A stretch of 64,000 nt of DNA. It comes from Cyanobacteria bacterium SIG26. GTDB lineage: Bacteria; Cyanobacteriota; Vampirovibrionia; Gastranaerophilales; Gastranaerophilaceae. Location of the stretch: NCBI GenBank assembly GCA_015152555.1, contig SUTS01000002.1, positions 62,001 through 126,000 of the forward strand, read 5' to 3'. The notes beneath the pieces were generated by a model, which made no database searches, was not told the DNA's origin, and saw only the letters and a program-made list of their open reading frames with translations. Each line of letters begins with the position of its first letter. Position 1 is the stretch's first letter. The translations under genes were made by a program, and so were the position numbers. Positions 23,932 through 30,838 of the stretch are shown here, piece after piece.

Positions 23932-24626
23932 TTAATCGTAACGATCTATGCGCAGGAACAAGACCGGAAGTTGGTCATAGAGTTCTTGTTACAGAAAAAG
24001 AAACCTTTGAAGGCTATCAAGTAATGGACTACAAAGGAGTTGTTTGGGGTATTTCAATGAGAGCAAAAGACATCATTCAAGATTCAATGATGGGTTGTAA
24101 AAACGTTACCGGTGGTGAACTTACATCATATACAAACTTATCCGATGAAGTCCGCCAAAGAGCATGGGACAGAATGATATCTTCTGCAAAAAAAATCGGA
24201 GCAAATGCTATTATTAATTTTCGTTTTGAAATCACCCCTATAACGTTCGGCTCAGGCGGGACTGCAGAAGTTATCGCATACGGTAATGCGGTTACAATTG
24301 AACCTATTAAAAATTATGTGCCAATGGGTGGTTTAGGAAATATTTTAGCAGAATTTGTTGATAACTATTCCAAAAATAGCTGTAATTGCAATTGTGAAAC
24401 ACTAGAAAAAATTGCACCAAAAGCTTCACCCGTAGCTAATATTACAGAAAACGGAGATTTTACATACGCAGTCTGTCCTGATTGCAAATTAAAATACAAA
24501 GTTACTAAAGATGAAAACGGGCATATAAGAGTTTTAGGCTTAGCAGACGTTGATCCGGAAGAAAACGGTATGCAAATATTCTGCTCAAGATGCGGAACAA
24601 AATTTACTATTGCAAATGCGGAATAA
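23928..24626 (+). CDS. YbjQ-family protein with C-terminal zinc ribbon
   Basis: 232 residues from ATG 23928, which overlaps the upstream stop by 4 bases (AAGGAAAGGAA upstream); a longer open frame begins at 23802 but lies inside the previous gene. Residues 1-130 are the YbjQ/DUF74 domain: YKGVVWGISMRAKDI, ISSAKKIGANAIINFRFE, and the TAEVIAYGNAV end. The C-terminal part adds two CxxC pairs (CPDCKLKY and CSRCGTKF), a zinc ribbon not usually present in YbjQ. The family forms pentamers; its biochemical role is unsettled. It overlaps the convergent Cof gene by 20 bp. Confidence 0.82.
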   Translation: MINRNDLCAGTRPEVGHRVLVTEKETFEGYQVMDYKGVVWGISMRAKDIIQDSMMGCKNVTGGELTSYTNLSDEVRQRAWDRMISSAKKIGANAIINFRFEITPITFGSGGTAEVIAYGNAVTIEPIKNYVPMGGLGNILAEFVDNYSKNSCNCNCETLEKIAPKASPVANITENGDFTYAVCPDCKLKYKVTKDENGHIRVLGLADVDPEENGMQIFCSRCGTKFTIANAE

Positions 24627-25404
24627 CAAATTTTTCAACAGCCTTAACAAATCCGTCATTTTCGACAGTATCAGTTATAAAATCGGCACACTCTTTCAAT
24701 TCGGGTGTGCCGTTTCCCATAGCAACACCCACTCCTCCTGCCATCACTAAATCAATATCATTATTTTGATCACCAATAGTTAAAACTTCTTCTTTTTTAT
24801 ATCCCCACATATTACATAAAAATTCAACACCTAAAGATTTCTTTGCCTCTGCACAACCAATTTCACAAAAATAAGGGGTTGATTTTACTATATACAATTC
24901 AGGATATTGCAATTTTAATTCATCTACCCAACCTGTTACTCTATCAGGATCATTGTCTATTGCTAAAATTTTATTAACGTTTTCAATTACTAAATCATCA
25001 AAATCGCAAACCGTATAATCAATAAATTTGCCATTTGTATAAGACTTTACAATATCATTATCTTGTTCAACATATAATTTATCATCCAAATACAAATTTA
25101 CATGAACATTATTTTCTCTTGCCCAATTAATAATCTCTTTTGCAATACCAGAATCTAAATTTCTTTGATATAAGATCTTATTATCAAAATCTTTAATAAG
25201 TCCTCCCTGATAACTAACTATAGGTGTATCTAGCCCTAATTCTTTTGCTACTGGCGTTGTTGCACAATGCATTCGACCTGTCACAAGTACAATCTTCACA
25301 CCGGCAGTTTTTAGAATTTGAATACACTCTCTCATTTTTGGAGAAAATTCTAACCCATTTTTTAAAATAGTTCCGTCAATATCTGTAGCAATCATTTTTA
25401 TCAT
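24607..25404 (-). CDS. Cof-type HAD hydrolase
   Basis: 265 residues. HAD motif I ATDIDGTILKNG, motif II VLVTGR, motif IV GDQNNDIDLV; the large inserted cap (class IIB) lies between motifs II and III, as in Cof/YidA sugar-phosphate phosphatases. Substrate is not predictable. It starts 12 nt downstream of the Nudix gene, with no promoter of its own visible, so the two form an operon. Its end overlaps that of the convergent YbjQ gene by 20 bp. Confidence 0.88.
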   Translation of the reverse strand: MIKMIATDIDGTILKNGLEFSPKMRECIQILKTAGVKIVLVTGRMHCATTPVAKELGLDTPIVSYQGGLIKDFDNKILYQRNLDSGIAKEIINWARENNVHVNLYLDDKLYVEQDNDIVKSYTNGKFIDYTVCDFDDLVIENVNKILAIDNDPDRVTGWVDELKLQYPELYIVKSTPYFCEIGCAEAKKSLGVEFLCNMWGYKKEEVLTIGDQNNDIDLVMAGGVGVAMGNGTPELKECADFITDTVENDGFVKAVEKFVIPHLQ

Positions 25405-25416
25405 AATTCAGGACCC

Positions 25417-25947
25417 TTAAATACAGTTTAACGCTCGATATATAGCACAAATCGTTTTTGCATCGTTAATTTCACCATTATTAAGCATTTCAATAACATC
25501 AGCTAATTTAAATTCATAAGATTTAATTATTTCGCCCTCATCAGGATGCTCTCCCACAAACTCCAAATCTGTTGCTAAATACAAATACAATTTTTCGGTA
25601 CAAACACCCGGAGATGTGTTTATATAACCCAAAGATTTCCAAGTTTTTGCACGATATCCGGTTTCTTCTTCTAATTCTCTTTTGCACGCTTCATCAGGAT
25701 TTTCCCCAACCTCAAGCTTTCCTGCAGGAAGCTCGTAAACCGTCTGTTTAATCGGATAGCGAAATTGTTTAACCAACAAAATAGTTTCCAAATTTTTTAA
25801 AGCAACAATAACAACACCGCCACTATGCAAAATCACTTCACGAAAAGACTTGTGACCATCAGCAATTTCTACATCATCACGAATTATAGAGATCACCTTA
25901 CCATTATATACAACTTCCGAGCTCAACGTTTTTTCTTCAAATTTCAT
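25417..25947 (-). CDS. Nudix hydrolase, ADP-ribose pyrophosphatase-like
   Basis: 176 residues. The Nudix box is GKLEVGENPDEACKRELEEE plus TGY (residues about 94-117), fully matching GX5EX7REUXEEXGU. The preceding FRYPIKQTVYELPAG and the following INTSPGVCTEKLYLYLA match the ADP-ribose pyrophosphatase (NudF) subgroup, which cleaves ADP-ribose to AMP and ribose 5-phosphate. The ATG at 25947 lies 7 nt after TATAAT. It heads a two-gene unit with the Cof hydrolase. Confidence 0.9.
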   Translation of the reverse strand: MKFEEKTLSSEVVYNGKVISIIRDDVEIADGHKSFREVILHSGGVVIVALKNLETILLVKQFRYPIKQTVYELPAGKLEVGENPDEACKRELEEETGYRAKTWKSLGYINTSPGVCTEKLYLYLATDLEFVGEHPDEGEIIKSYEFKLADVIEMLNNGEINDAKTICAIYRALNCI

Positions 25948-25953
25948 ACCTCA

Positions 25954-25959
25954 ATTATA
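25954..25959 (-). promoter_or_regulatory. extended -10 giving leaderless Nudix-Cof mRNA
   Basis: Minus strand TGCTATAAT: hexamer TATAAT at 25954-25959 with TG two bases upstream. The ATG begins 7 nt past its last base. The GAGGT in between could also act as a weak, too-close ribosome site. Confidence 0.6.
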
Positions 25960-26040
25960 GCATGAAAAAGTGAATTTAGAAAGGTTTAAGCAAGCCCGAC
26001 CTTTCTAAAAACACTTGTAATCAAGATAAATTAAAAAACC

Positions 26041-27069
26041 TTATTTTTCTTTTTCTAAAAACACATGATTGCCGTTGATTGTCACCCAACGTCCATTTCC
26101 ATCGGTTGAAGAATTGGAGCTAGAGCTGGCGGCAGTTTTTGCTTTTTCTTTGGTATAGGTTGTGGTACCTGTGGGAACTTCTTTTTTATATGGAATTCCA
26201 ACACTTTTCATTTGAGCATTAATTGCTTTTTCGTTTTTAGTAAACTCTTTTGTGCTCATCTTTTCTATATCTTCACGAGTGAAAATAGTAGATTTGCCAT
26301 TCTCTGGGTTTTTGAACGATTTGAAATCCACATTTGGCACAGATGATGGTTTAATCTGGCCGTTTTTAAGTTGTTGCATAATCGCTTTTTCATTACGCGC
26401 AAACTCTTGAGGGCTCATCCTTCCTATCTCCTCGGGGGTAAATGTTGTATACGACCTTGAGCTATTTCCCCCAACCAACGACTCGGGGGTAAATGTTGTA
26501 TACGACCTCGAGCTATTCCCTCCAACCAACGACTCGGGGGTAAATGTTGTATGCGATTTGAAATTGTTTTGATTTATTGTATCTTCAACCGGTGCAGCAT
26601 ATCCTGTCGATTGACGTTGTGTAAATTTTCTTTTATCATTCGGAGAAGTAATCAATTGACCTTTATTCATACGTTCAATTACTTTTTGAGCAATAATATC
26701 ATTATTCTTTTTTGATGGAAATACTACACCAATTCCGCGTTCTCTAATCATTTCTTTTGCAATTTGTCTACCTTGTTCATTATTCCAATTATCCATGTTA
26801 AATTCGCCAAACTGCTGACCCATTTTTATATTCCCATCTTTTTCATGCTTATCACCTAATACCTTTGCTATTTTTTTACCAAATAACAAGGATAAATGTG
26901 CTTGCATAAATGCGTGTTTAAATGCATCTGATTCATTGTTCCAAGTTGCATGCTCTCCTTTTCCAATATCAAATCCATATTGTTTTTGATATTTTAAAGT
27001 TTCATCAAAAATCCAGCTACTATATTTTTTTGCAGGATAATTAAATATATTTGTTTTATTTTTTTTCAT
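26041..27069 (-). CDS. effector-like protein: DUF6973-like N-terminus plus shared C-terminal module
   Basis: 342 residues from the ATG at 27069 (AAGGAG 6 nt before); an ATG at 27075 overlaps that site. Residues about 30-105 contain ESDAFKHAFMQAHLSLLFG, AKVLGDKHE and MDNWNNEQGRQIA, the pattern of the DUF6973 domain seen at the ends of polymorphic toxins (family call tentative). From residue 155 (TGYAAPVED) to the end, the protein is nearly identical to the one encoded at 27639-28820; this 567-bp module has two or three TTFTPESLVGG repeats, two FTxExIxxMSxxEFxxNE units, and the ending GRWVTINGNHVFLEKEK. No signal peptide. Its activity is not known; a toxin or phage-derived effector fits best. 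Confidence 0.7.
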   Translation of the reverse strand: MKKNKTNIFNYPAKKYSSWIFDETLKYQKQYGFDIGKGEHATWNNESDAFKHAFMQAHLSLLFGKKIAKVLGDKHEKDGNIKMGQQFGEFNMDNWNNEQGRQIAKEMIRERGIGVVFPSKKNNDIIAQKVIERMNKGQLITSPNDKRKFTQRQSTGYAAPVEDTINQNNFKSHTTFTPESLVGGNSSRSYTTFTPESLVGGNSSRSYTTFTPEEIGRMSPQEFARNEKAIMQQLKNGQIKPSSVPNVDFKSFKNPENGKSTIFTREDIEKMSTKEFTKNEKAINAQMKSVGIPYKKEVPTGTTTYTKEKAKTAASSSSNSSTDGNGRWVTINGNHVFLEKEK

Positions 27070-27085
27070 ACGCATCTCCTTATGT

Positions 27086-27091
27086 TATAAT
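27086..27091 (+). promoter_or_regulatory. extended -10 of the small membrane gene
   Basis: TATGTTATAAT: hexamer TATAAT ends at 27091 and ATG starts at 27098, exactly 7 nt on, with no ribosome site. On the minus strand the same bases give TTATAAC close to the effector start, so divergent promoters may overlap. Confidence 0.6.
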
Positions 27092-27097
27092 TTATTT

Positions 27098-27466
27098 ATG
27101 AAAATTTCTAAATATATTTCTTTAAATTTATTTTCAATAGTGTCGTATTTTTTTATTCTAATTTTTTTCTGTATTTTTTTTAAAGATAACAATATTTTTC
27201 ATATTATCAAAATTCCCTATTTAATATTAGAACAACTTTGTGCAATATATTCTTTTGTAATTTTTTGTTTAATCATTGCACTTGGTTTATTCTTTATTGA
27301 AATATATATTCGCAAAACTCAGCCAAAAAAAATACGCAAAATCCATTTTAAAAATAAATTAAAAAAATTTTACCATAGCTTGTTTTTTTATATCGGTTTT
27401 TATTTAGGTATAATAAATTTAATTATTTATATTTTATTTATTATTTTATTAAATATTTTTTCATAA
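27098..27466 (+). CDS. small multi-pass membrane protein, possible immunity gene
   Basis: 122 residues with three hydrophobic helices (about 8-28, 45-70 and 93-120) and a lysine/arginine-rich loop between the second and third (RKTQPKKIRKIHFKNKLKK). Residue use is extremely Ile/Phe-rich, in line with the AT content. I recognise no family. It is divergent from the DUF6973-like gene (28 bp between starts), and the promoter repeat at 27460-27568 would transcribe across it in antisense. Small membrane proteins next to toxin-like genes are often immunity proteins, but that is inference here. Confidence 0.55.
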   Translation: MKISKYISLNLFSIVSYFFILIFFCIFFKDNNIFHIIKIPYLILEQLCAIYSFVIFCLIIALGLFFIEIYIRKTQPKKIRKIHFKNKLKKFYHSLFFYIGFYLGIINLIIYILFIILLNIFS

Positions 27467-27568
27467 CCAAACCCTCTTCTTTCTCAAGAAGGACAAGTAT
27501 CTAACGAAATTAACAAGCTATTATACCATTTTTTGCCCAATTCCGTCAACCTAGCCAGTTGACTAAAT
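27460..27568. repeat. 109-bp promoter repeat, copy A
   Basis: Matches 29608-29716 with four differences in 109 bases. It contains a full minus-strand promoter (see 27520-27549). Its left end includes the stop codon of the small membrane gene. Confidence 0.9.
27520..27549 (-). promoter_or_regulatory. sigma-70 promoter inside repeat copy A
   Basis: Minus strand: -35 TTGACG (27544-27549), 18-nt spacer, -10 TATAAT (27520-27525), with TGG just before the -10. Transcripts would start near 27513, cross the small membrane gene in antisense and reach the DUF6973-like gene about 440 nt downstream. Confidence 0.7.
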
Positions 27569-27638
27569 TTTAAGCATTGAATAAGCGGGATGTATCAACC
27601 CCTCCCGCCAGTTTATTATCATCACAGATTTTTTATAT

Positions 27639-28820
27639 TTATTTTTCTTTTTCTAAAAACACATGATTGCCGTTGATTGTCACCCAACGTCCGTTTCCAT
27701 CGGTTGAAGAACCAGAGCTAGAGCTGGCGGCAGTTTTTGCTTTTTCTTTGGTATAGGTTGTGGTACCTGTGGGAACTTCTTTTTTATATGGAATTCCAAC
27801 ACTATTCATTTGAGCATTGATTGCTTTTTCGTTTTTAGTAAACTCTTTTGTGCTCATTTTTTCGATGTCTTCGCGCGTGAAGATAGTGGATTTGCCGTTT
27901 TCAGGGTTTTTGAACGACTCAAAATCCACATTTGGCGCAGATGATGGTTTAATCTGGCCGTTTTTAAGTTGTTGCATAATCGCTTTTTCATTACGCGCAA
28001 ACTCTTGAGGGCTCATCCTTCCAATCTCCTCGGGGGTAAATGAAGTATTTATTCTTTGGTTGCCACCCCCAACCAACGACTCGGGGGTAAATGTTGTATA
28101 CGACCTTGAGCTATTTCCTCCAACCAACGACTCGGGGGTAAATGTTGCATGCGATTTGAAATTGTTTTGATTTATTGTATCTTCAACCGGTGCAGCATAT
28201 CCTGTCGCTTGACCTTGCGGTGATTCATACATAATAGATCTAGGAGTTGGATTTTTATAATTATCTCCTAATATTTGCATGTAAGTATCATTCGGATCTG
28301 TAATACCGGTTATATTAGATACATCATAATTACTAAATTTATCCATATAACTGTCTATACTGGTTCCATATCCATCAACCCTATCTATATCAGCTATTCG
28401 TCCATTGTTTTTTAAATATTTATGAACATTTGAAGGTCCTTTTAAATGGGAACCTGCTAACATTGCGGCAGGTGTAATTCTTATACCATTAACTTCTTTC
28501 CATAAATACTTTTCAAGCCCTCGCCTTTTTAAGTCTTTCCATTGTGCTCTTTGATAATCAATTATAGCTTTTTCTTGAGCTTGAGGATTATTCAAAAAAT
28601 CTTCTTTACTGTAAACGCCATTTTTACCTGTAAAAGTTCCATCCCATTTGTTATTATATCTGTTCTTAGGTTTATAATAACCGGCTTCAACCAATGCCAT
28701 TTCTCCCATTTGATATTTCCCTAAATAACCAGATGAATTTACTGCACGATAATTACCACTTGATTCGCTAAAGCCTAATTTTTTTAAAAATTCATTATAT
28801 GTTTTTCTTTCATTTTGCAT
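27639..28820 (-). CDS. effector-like protein: lysozyme/transglycosylase-like N-terminus plus shared C-terminal module
   Basis: 393 residues from ATG 28820, which has GAGGGA 6 nt upstream; the open frame extends to 28904, overlapping the preceding gene, but has no ribosome site there. Residues about 1-170 resemble bacterial and phage muramidase or lytic transglycosylase domains: ESSGNYRAVNSSGYLGKYQM with a catalytic-type Glu, then AMLAGSHLKGPSNVHKYL and DGYGTSIDSYMDKFSNYDV. From residue 206 (TGYAAPVED) it carries the same 567-bp module as the gene at 26041. It follows an exported protein gene (28892-29536) in one operon, an arrangement expected of a cell-wall-degrading effector and a periplasmic immunity protein. 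Confidence 0.75.
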   Translation of the reverse strand: MQNERKTYNEFLKKLGFSESSGNYRAVNSSGYLGKYQMGEMALVEAGYYKPKNRYNNKWDGTFTGKNGVYSKEDFLNNPQAQEKAIIDYQRAQWKDLKRRGLEKYLWKEVNGIRITPAAMLAGSHLKGPSNVHKYLKNNGRIADIDRVDGYGTSIDSYMDKFSNYDVSNITGITDPNDTYMQILGDNYKNPTPRSIMYESPQGQATGYAAPVEDTINQNNFKSHATFTPESLVGGNSSRSYTTFTPESLVGGGNQRINTSFTPEEIGRMSPQEFARNEKAIMQQLKNGQIKPSSAPNVDFESFKNPENGKSTIFTREDIEKMSTKEFTKNEKAINAQMNSVGIPYKKEVPTGTTTYTKEKAKTAASSSSGSSTDGNGRWVTINGNHVFLEKEK

Positions 28821-28891
28821 AAAAAGTCCCTCATTATTTCCATGTGTAAACAACAGAGTTAAAACTCTGTAAAATTTTGAAATAGAAATAT

Positions 28892-29536
28892 TTAATCTTG
28901 ACAAAGGAAAACAAAACGATATCCAAACTCTTTATCATGCCGGATAACAGCAGAAGAAAATGTGTTTGCTTCATGTCTAAACTGAAAATCATGATATCCA
29001 TTTGTTACCCCAGACATAATCGCAACGATTCCTGTAGAGTAAGAATAAAATAAGTCACTTATATTTTCATATTCTCCTTTATTATTTTTTTTGAGAATAT
29101 AGAAATTCGTACCCAATGCACCACCAAAAAATAATTGATCAATCACAATCCCTAATATTTCATTTTTACCATCATTATCCAAGTCATATTCAAAAGCTTT
29201 TATTTGATCTTCGTGGATATCTGTTGCTGAAATGTAGGATTTTTTCATTATTTCGATATCTTCTTTATAATAAGTTTTGATGTAATTTAATAATATTTTT
29301 TGGGCATTTGTTTCTGAATAATCACTTAAATCATAAGTTTTTATTGCTCTCTTATCCAAAACTAAATTTGTGCAAATCTCCTTATAAAAAGGTTCTTTTG
29401 TCGCAGTAAAATCTATAAAAACATCCTGCTTTTTTACATCACTTTCATTTTGCATATCATCATTTTTACCTTGTACCCAAAACAGGGAAGCGGCAATTGA
29501 CAATAATATGCAAACTATACAGACAAAAAACCTCAT
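28892..29536 (-). CDS. exported protein, candidate immunity partner of the lysozyme-like gene
   Basis: 214 residues. Signal peptide at 1-23 (VCILLSIAASLFWVQG) without a lipobox. The middle contains EYDLDNDGKNEILGIVI, an Asp-rich calcium-type loop as found in FG-GAP-like and some lysozyme-inhibitor-like proteins, followed by GGALGTNFYILKKNNKGEYENIS. I cannot name the family with confidence. It is the first gene of an operon driven by the 109-bp promoter repeat at 29608, and the second gene is the lysozyme-like effector. Periplasmic location plus this pairing is why I suggest immunity; direct evidence is absent. Confidence 0.65.
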   Translation of the reverse strand: MRFFVCIVCILLSIAASLFWVQGKNDDMQNESDVKKQDVFIDFTATKEPFYKEICTNLVLDKRAIKTYDLSDYSETNAQKILLNYIKTYYKEDIEIMKKSYISATDIHEDQIKAFEYDLDNDGKNEILGIVIDQLFFGGALGTNFYILKKNNKGEYENISDLFYSYSTGIVAIMSGVTNGYHDFQFRHEANTFSSAVIRHDKEFGYRFVFLCQD

Positions 29537-29607
29537 TTGTCAATTATATTAAATATTCCATATTCCATCAAGCCAGTCAGGTGGCTAATATTTATTTTGG
29601 AATTATA

Positions 29608-29716
29608 TTCATAACCAAATCCTCTTCTTTCTCAAAAAGGACAAGTATCTAACGAAATTAACAAGCTATTATACCATTTTTTGCCCAATCCCGTCAACCT
29701 AGCCAATTGACTAAAT
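29608..29716. repeat. 109-bp promoter repeat, copy B
   Basis: Near-identical to 27460-27568 (four differences). The minus-strand promoter within it (TTGACG 29692-29697, 18 nt, TATAAT 29668-29673) points at the exported protein and lysozyme-like operon, about 125 nt downstream. Confidence 0.9.
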
Positions 29717-29729
29717 AATTATTATTTAA

Positions 29730-29758
29730 AAGAAGGTCTATCATAGATAAACCTTCTT
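29730..29758. terminator. 13-bp hairpin beside repeat B
   Basis: AAGAAGGTCTATC (29730-29742), loop ATA, GATAAACCTTCTT (29746-29758). The one mismatch becomes G-U in minus-strand RNA, which then reads TTTTAAATAA. It could insulate the promoter repeat from upstream minus-strand transcription. Confidence 0.45.
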
Positions 29759-29942
29759 TCTCTTTTCTTCCAGCCAATTTGCTTGTTATTTTCATACTTC
29801 AAAGTGGTTGTTCCACAAAATATTTATAATAATTTGTTAATATTACTCCGCAACTTCTTTTATAACAATAATATACAAAAGCAACCCCCAAAAGTCTATT
29901 AGCCAGACGGTCAATCTTATGACAAACTGTCTATTATCCATA
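29759..29942. other. intergenic, no gene seen
   Basis: AT-rich sequence between the accessory island and rsmI. I see no open frame, RNA gene or clear repeat in it. Confidence 0.4.
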
Positions 29943-29970
29943 TTGCTCGGTACAAATTTTATGTTAAAAT
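29943..29970 (+). promoter_or_regulatory. promoter giving leaderless rsmI mRNA
   Basis: -35 TTGCTC (29943-29948), 16-nt spacer, -10 TAAAAT (29965-29970). The rsmI ATG begins at 29977, exactly 7 nt past the -10, and there is no ribosome site. Confidence 0.65.
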
Positions 29971-29976
29971 TCATAT

Positions 29977-30792
29977 ATGAAAGAATTTGATTTTTACATA
30001 GTTCCAACACCCATTGGAAATTTGGGCGACATCACTTTAAGAGCAATCGAAATATTAAAATCAGTTGATTTAATCGCTTGCGAAGACAGCAGAGTAACCC
30101 AAAAATTACTCAACCATTTTGATATCAACACAAAATGTGTCTCCTACCACAAATACAACGAAAAAGAACGTATAAACCAAATACTTGAAACTTTAAAATG
30201 CGGGAAAAAAATGGCACTGGTTTCAGATGCGGGAACACCATTAATTTGTGATCCTGGTTCAATTATAGTCAAAGAACTTAGACAACATGGATTTTCCATA
30301 ACTGCACTCCCTGGGGCAAATGCCATAGCCACCTTCCTTTCTCAAATCTCTCGAGAAAGTGAAACATATTCCTTTATCGGATTTTTACCCAAAAACCAAA
30401 ATCAAATTGAACAAATTGCAAATGATTACAAATCCTGCGATGTTATTTTTTATGAATCACCAAATAGAATAATCCAATCGTTAGAAATCATAAAAAACAT
30501 CCGACCAAATTCAAAAGTAGCTTTCGGTAGAGAATTAACAAAAATATTTGAAGAAATTTACATTAACAGTATCAATGACGTTATTAACCATTTAAAAGAA
30601 AATGTTTCAAAAGGCGAATTTGTTGTTCTTGTTTTTGGAGAAGAAAAATCAGAAGACGCAGATTTGGAAGAAAAAATAAAACAGCTAAAAGACAAAGGGT
30701 TCAGCGCAAAAGATATTTCTATAATTCTTTCTGAATTATTTGAAATCAATAAGAATAAAATATATAAAATTGCAATTGGTAAACAGATGTAA
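29977..30792 (+). CDS. rsmI: 16S rRNA (cytidine-1402-2'-O)-methyltransferase
   Basis: 271 residues. Methylates the ribose of C1402 in 16S rRNA at the decoding centre using S-adenosylmethionine. The start IVPTPIGNLGDITLRAIE, ACEDSRVTQKLLNHF, VSDAGTPLICDPG and LPGANA, then SFIGFLP and FYESPNR, are the canonical motifs of this tetrapyrrole-methylase-fold family. The C-terminal helical tail (KDKGFSAKDISIILSEL) is normal. It precedes bamA by about 46 nt on the same strand, but bamA has its own promoter. Confidence 0.96.
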   Translation: MKEFDFYIVPTPIGNLGDITLRAIEILKSVDLIACEDSRVTQKLLNHFDINTKCVSYHKYNEKERINQILETLKCGKKMALVSDAGTPLICDPGSIIVKELRQHGFSITALPGANAIATFLSQISRESETYSFIGFLPKNQNQIEQIANDYKSCDVIFYESPNRIIQSLEIIKNIRPNSKVAFGRELTKIFEEIYINSINDVINHLKENVSKGEFVVLVFGEEKSEDADLEEKIKQLKDKGFSAKDISIILSELFEINKNKIYKIAIGKQM

Positions 30793-30797
30793 AAAAT

Positions 30798-30827
30798 TTG
30801 TACTTTTTTAATAATTTATGCTACAAT
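30798..30827 (+). promoter_or_regulatory. promoter of the bamA-skp unit
   Basis: -35 TTGTAC (30798-30803), 18-nt spacer, -10 TACAAT (30822-30827) with extended TATGC before it. Transcription would begin near 30834, about 5 nt before the ATG at 30839. Confidence 0.6.
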
Positions 30828-30838
30828 TTTATTGGAGA

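Noticed and set aside
28821-28904. N-terminal extension of the lysozyme-like protein
   Set aside because: It overlaps the preceding gene and has no ribosome site, whereas ATG 28820 follows GAGGGA.
30818-30838. BamA start at ATG 30818
   Set aside because: The -10 box (30822-30827) is downstream of it; ATG 30839 follows the promoter.
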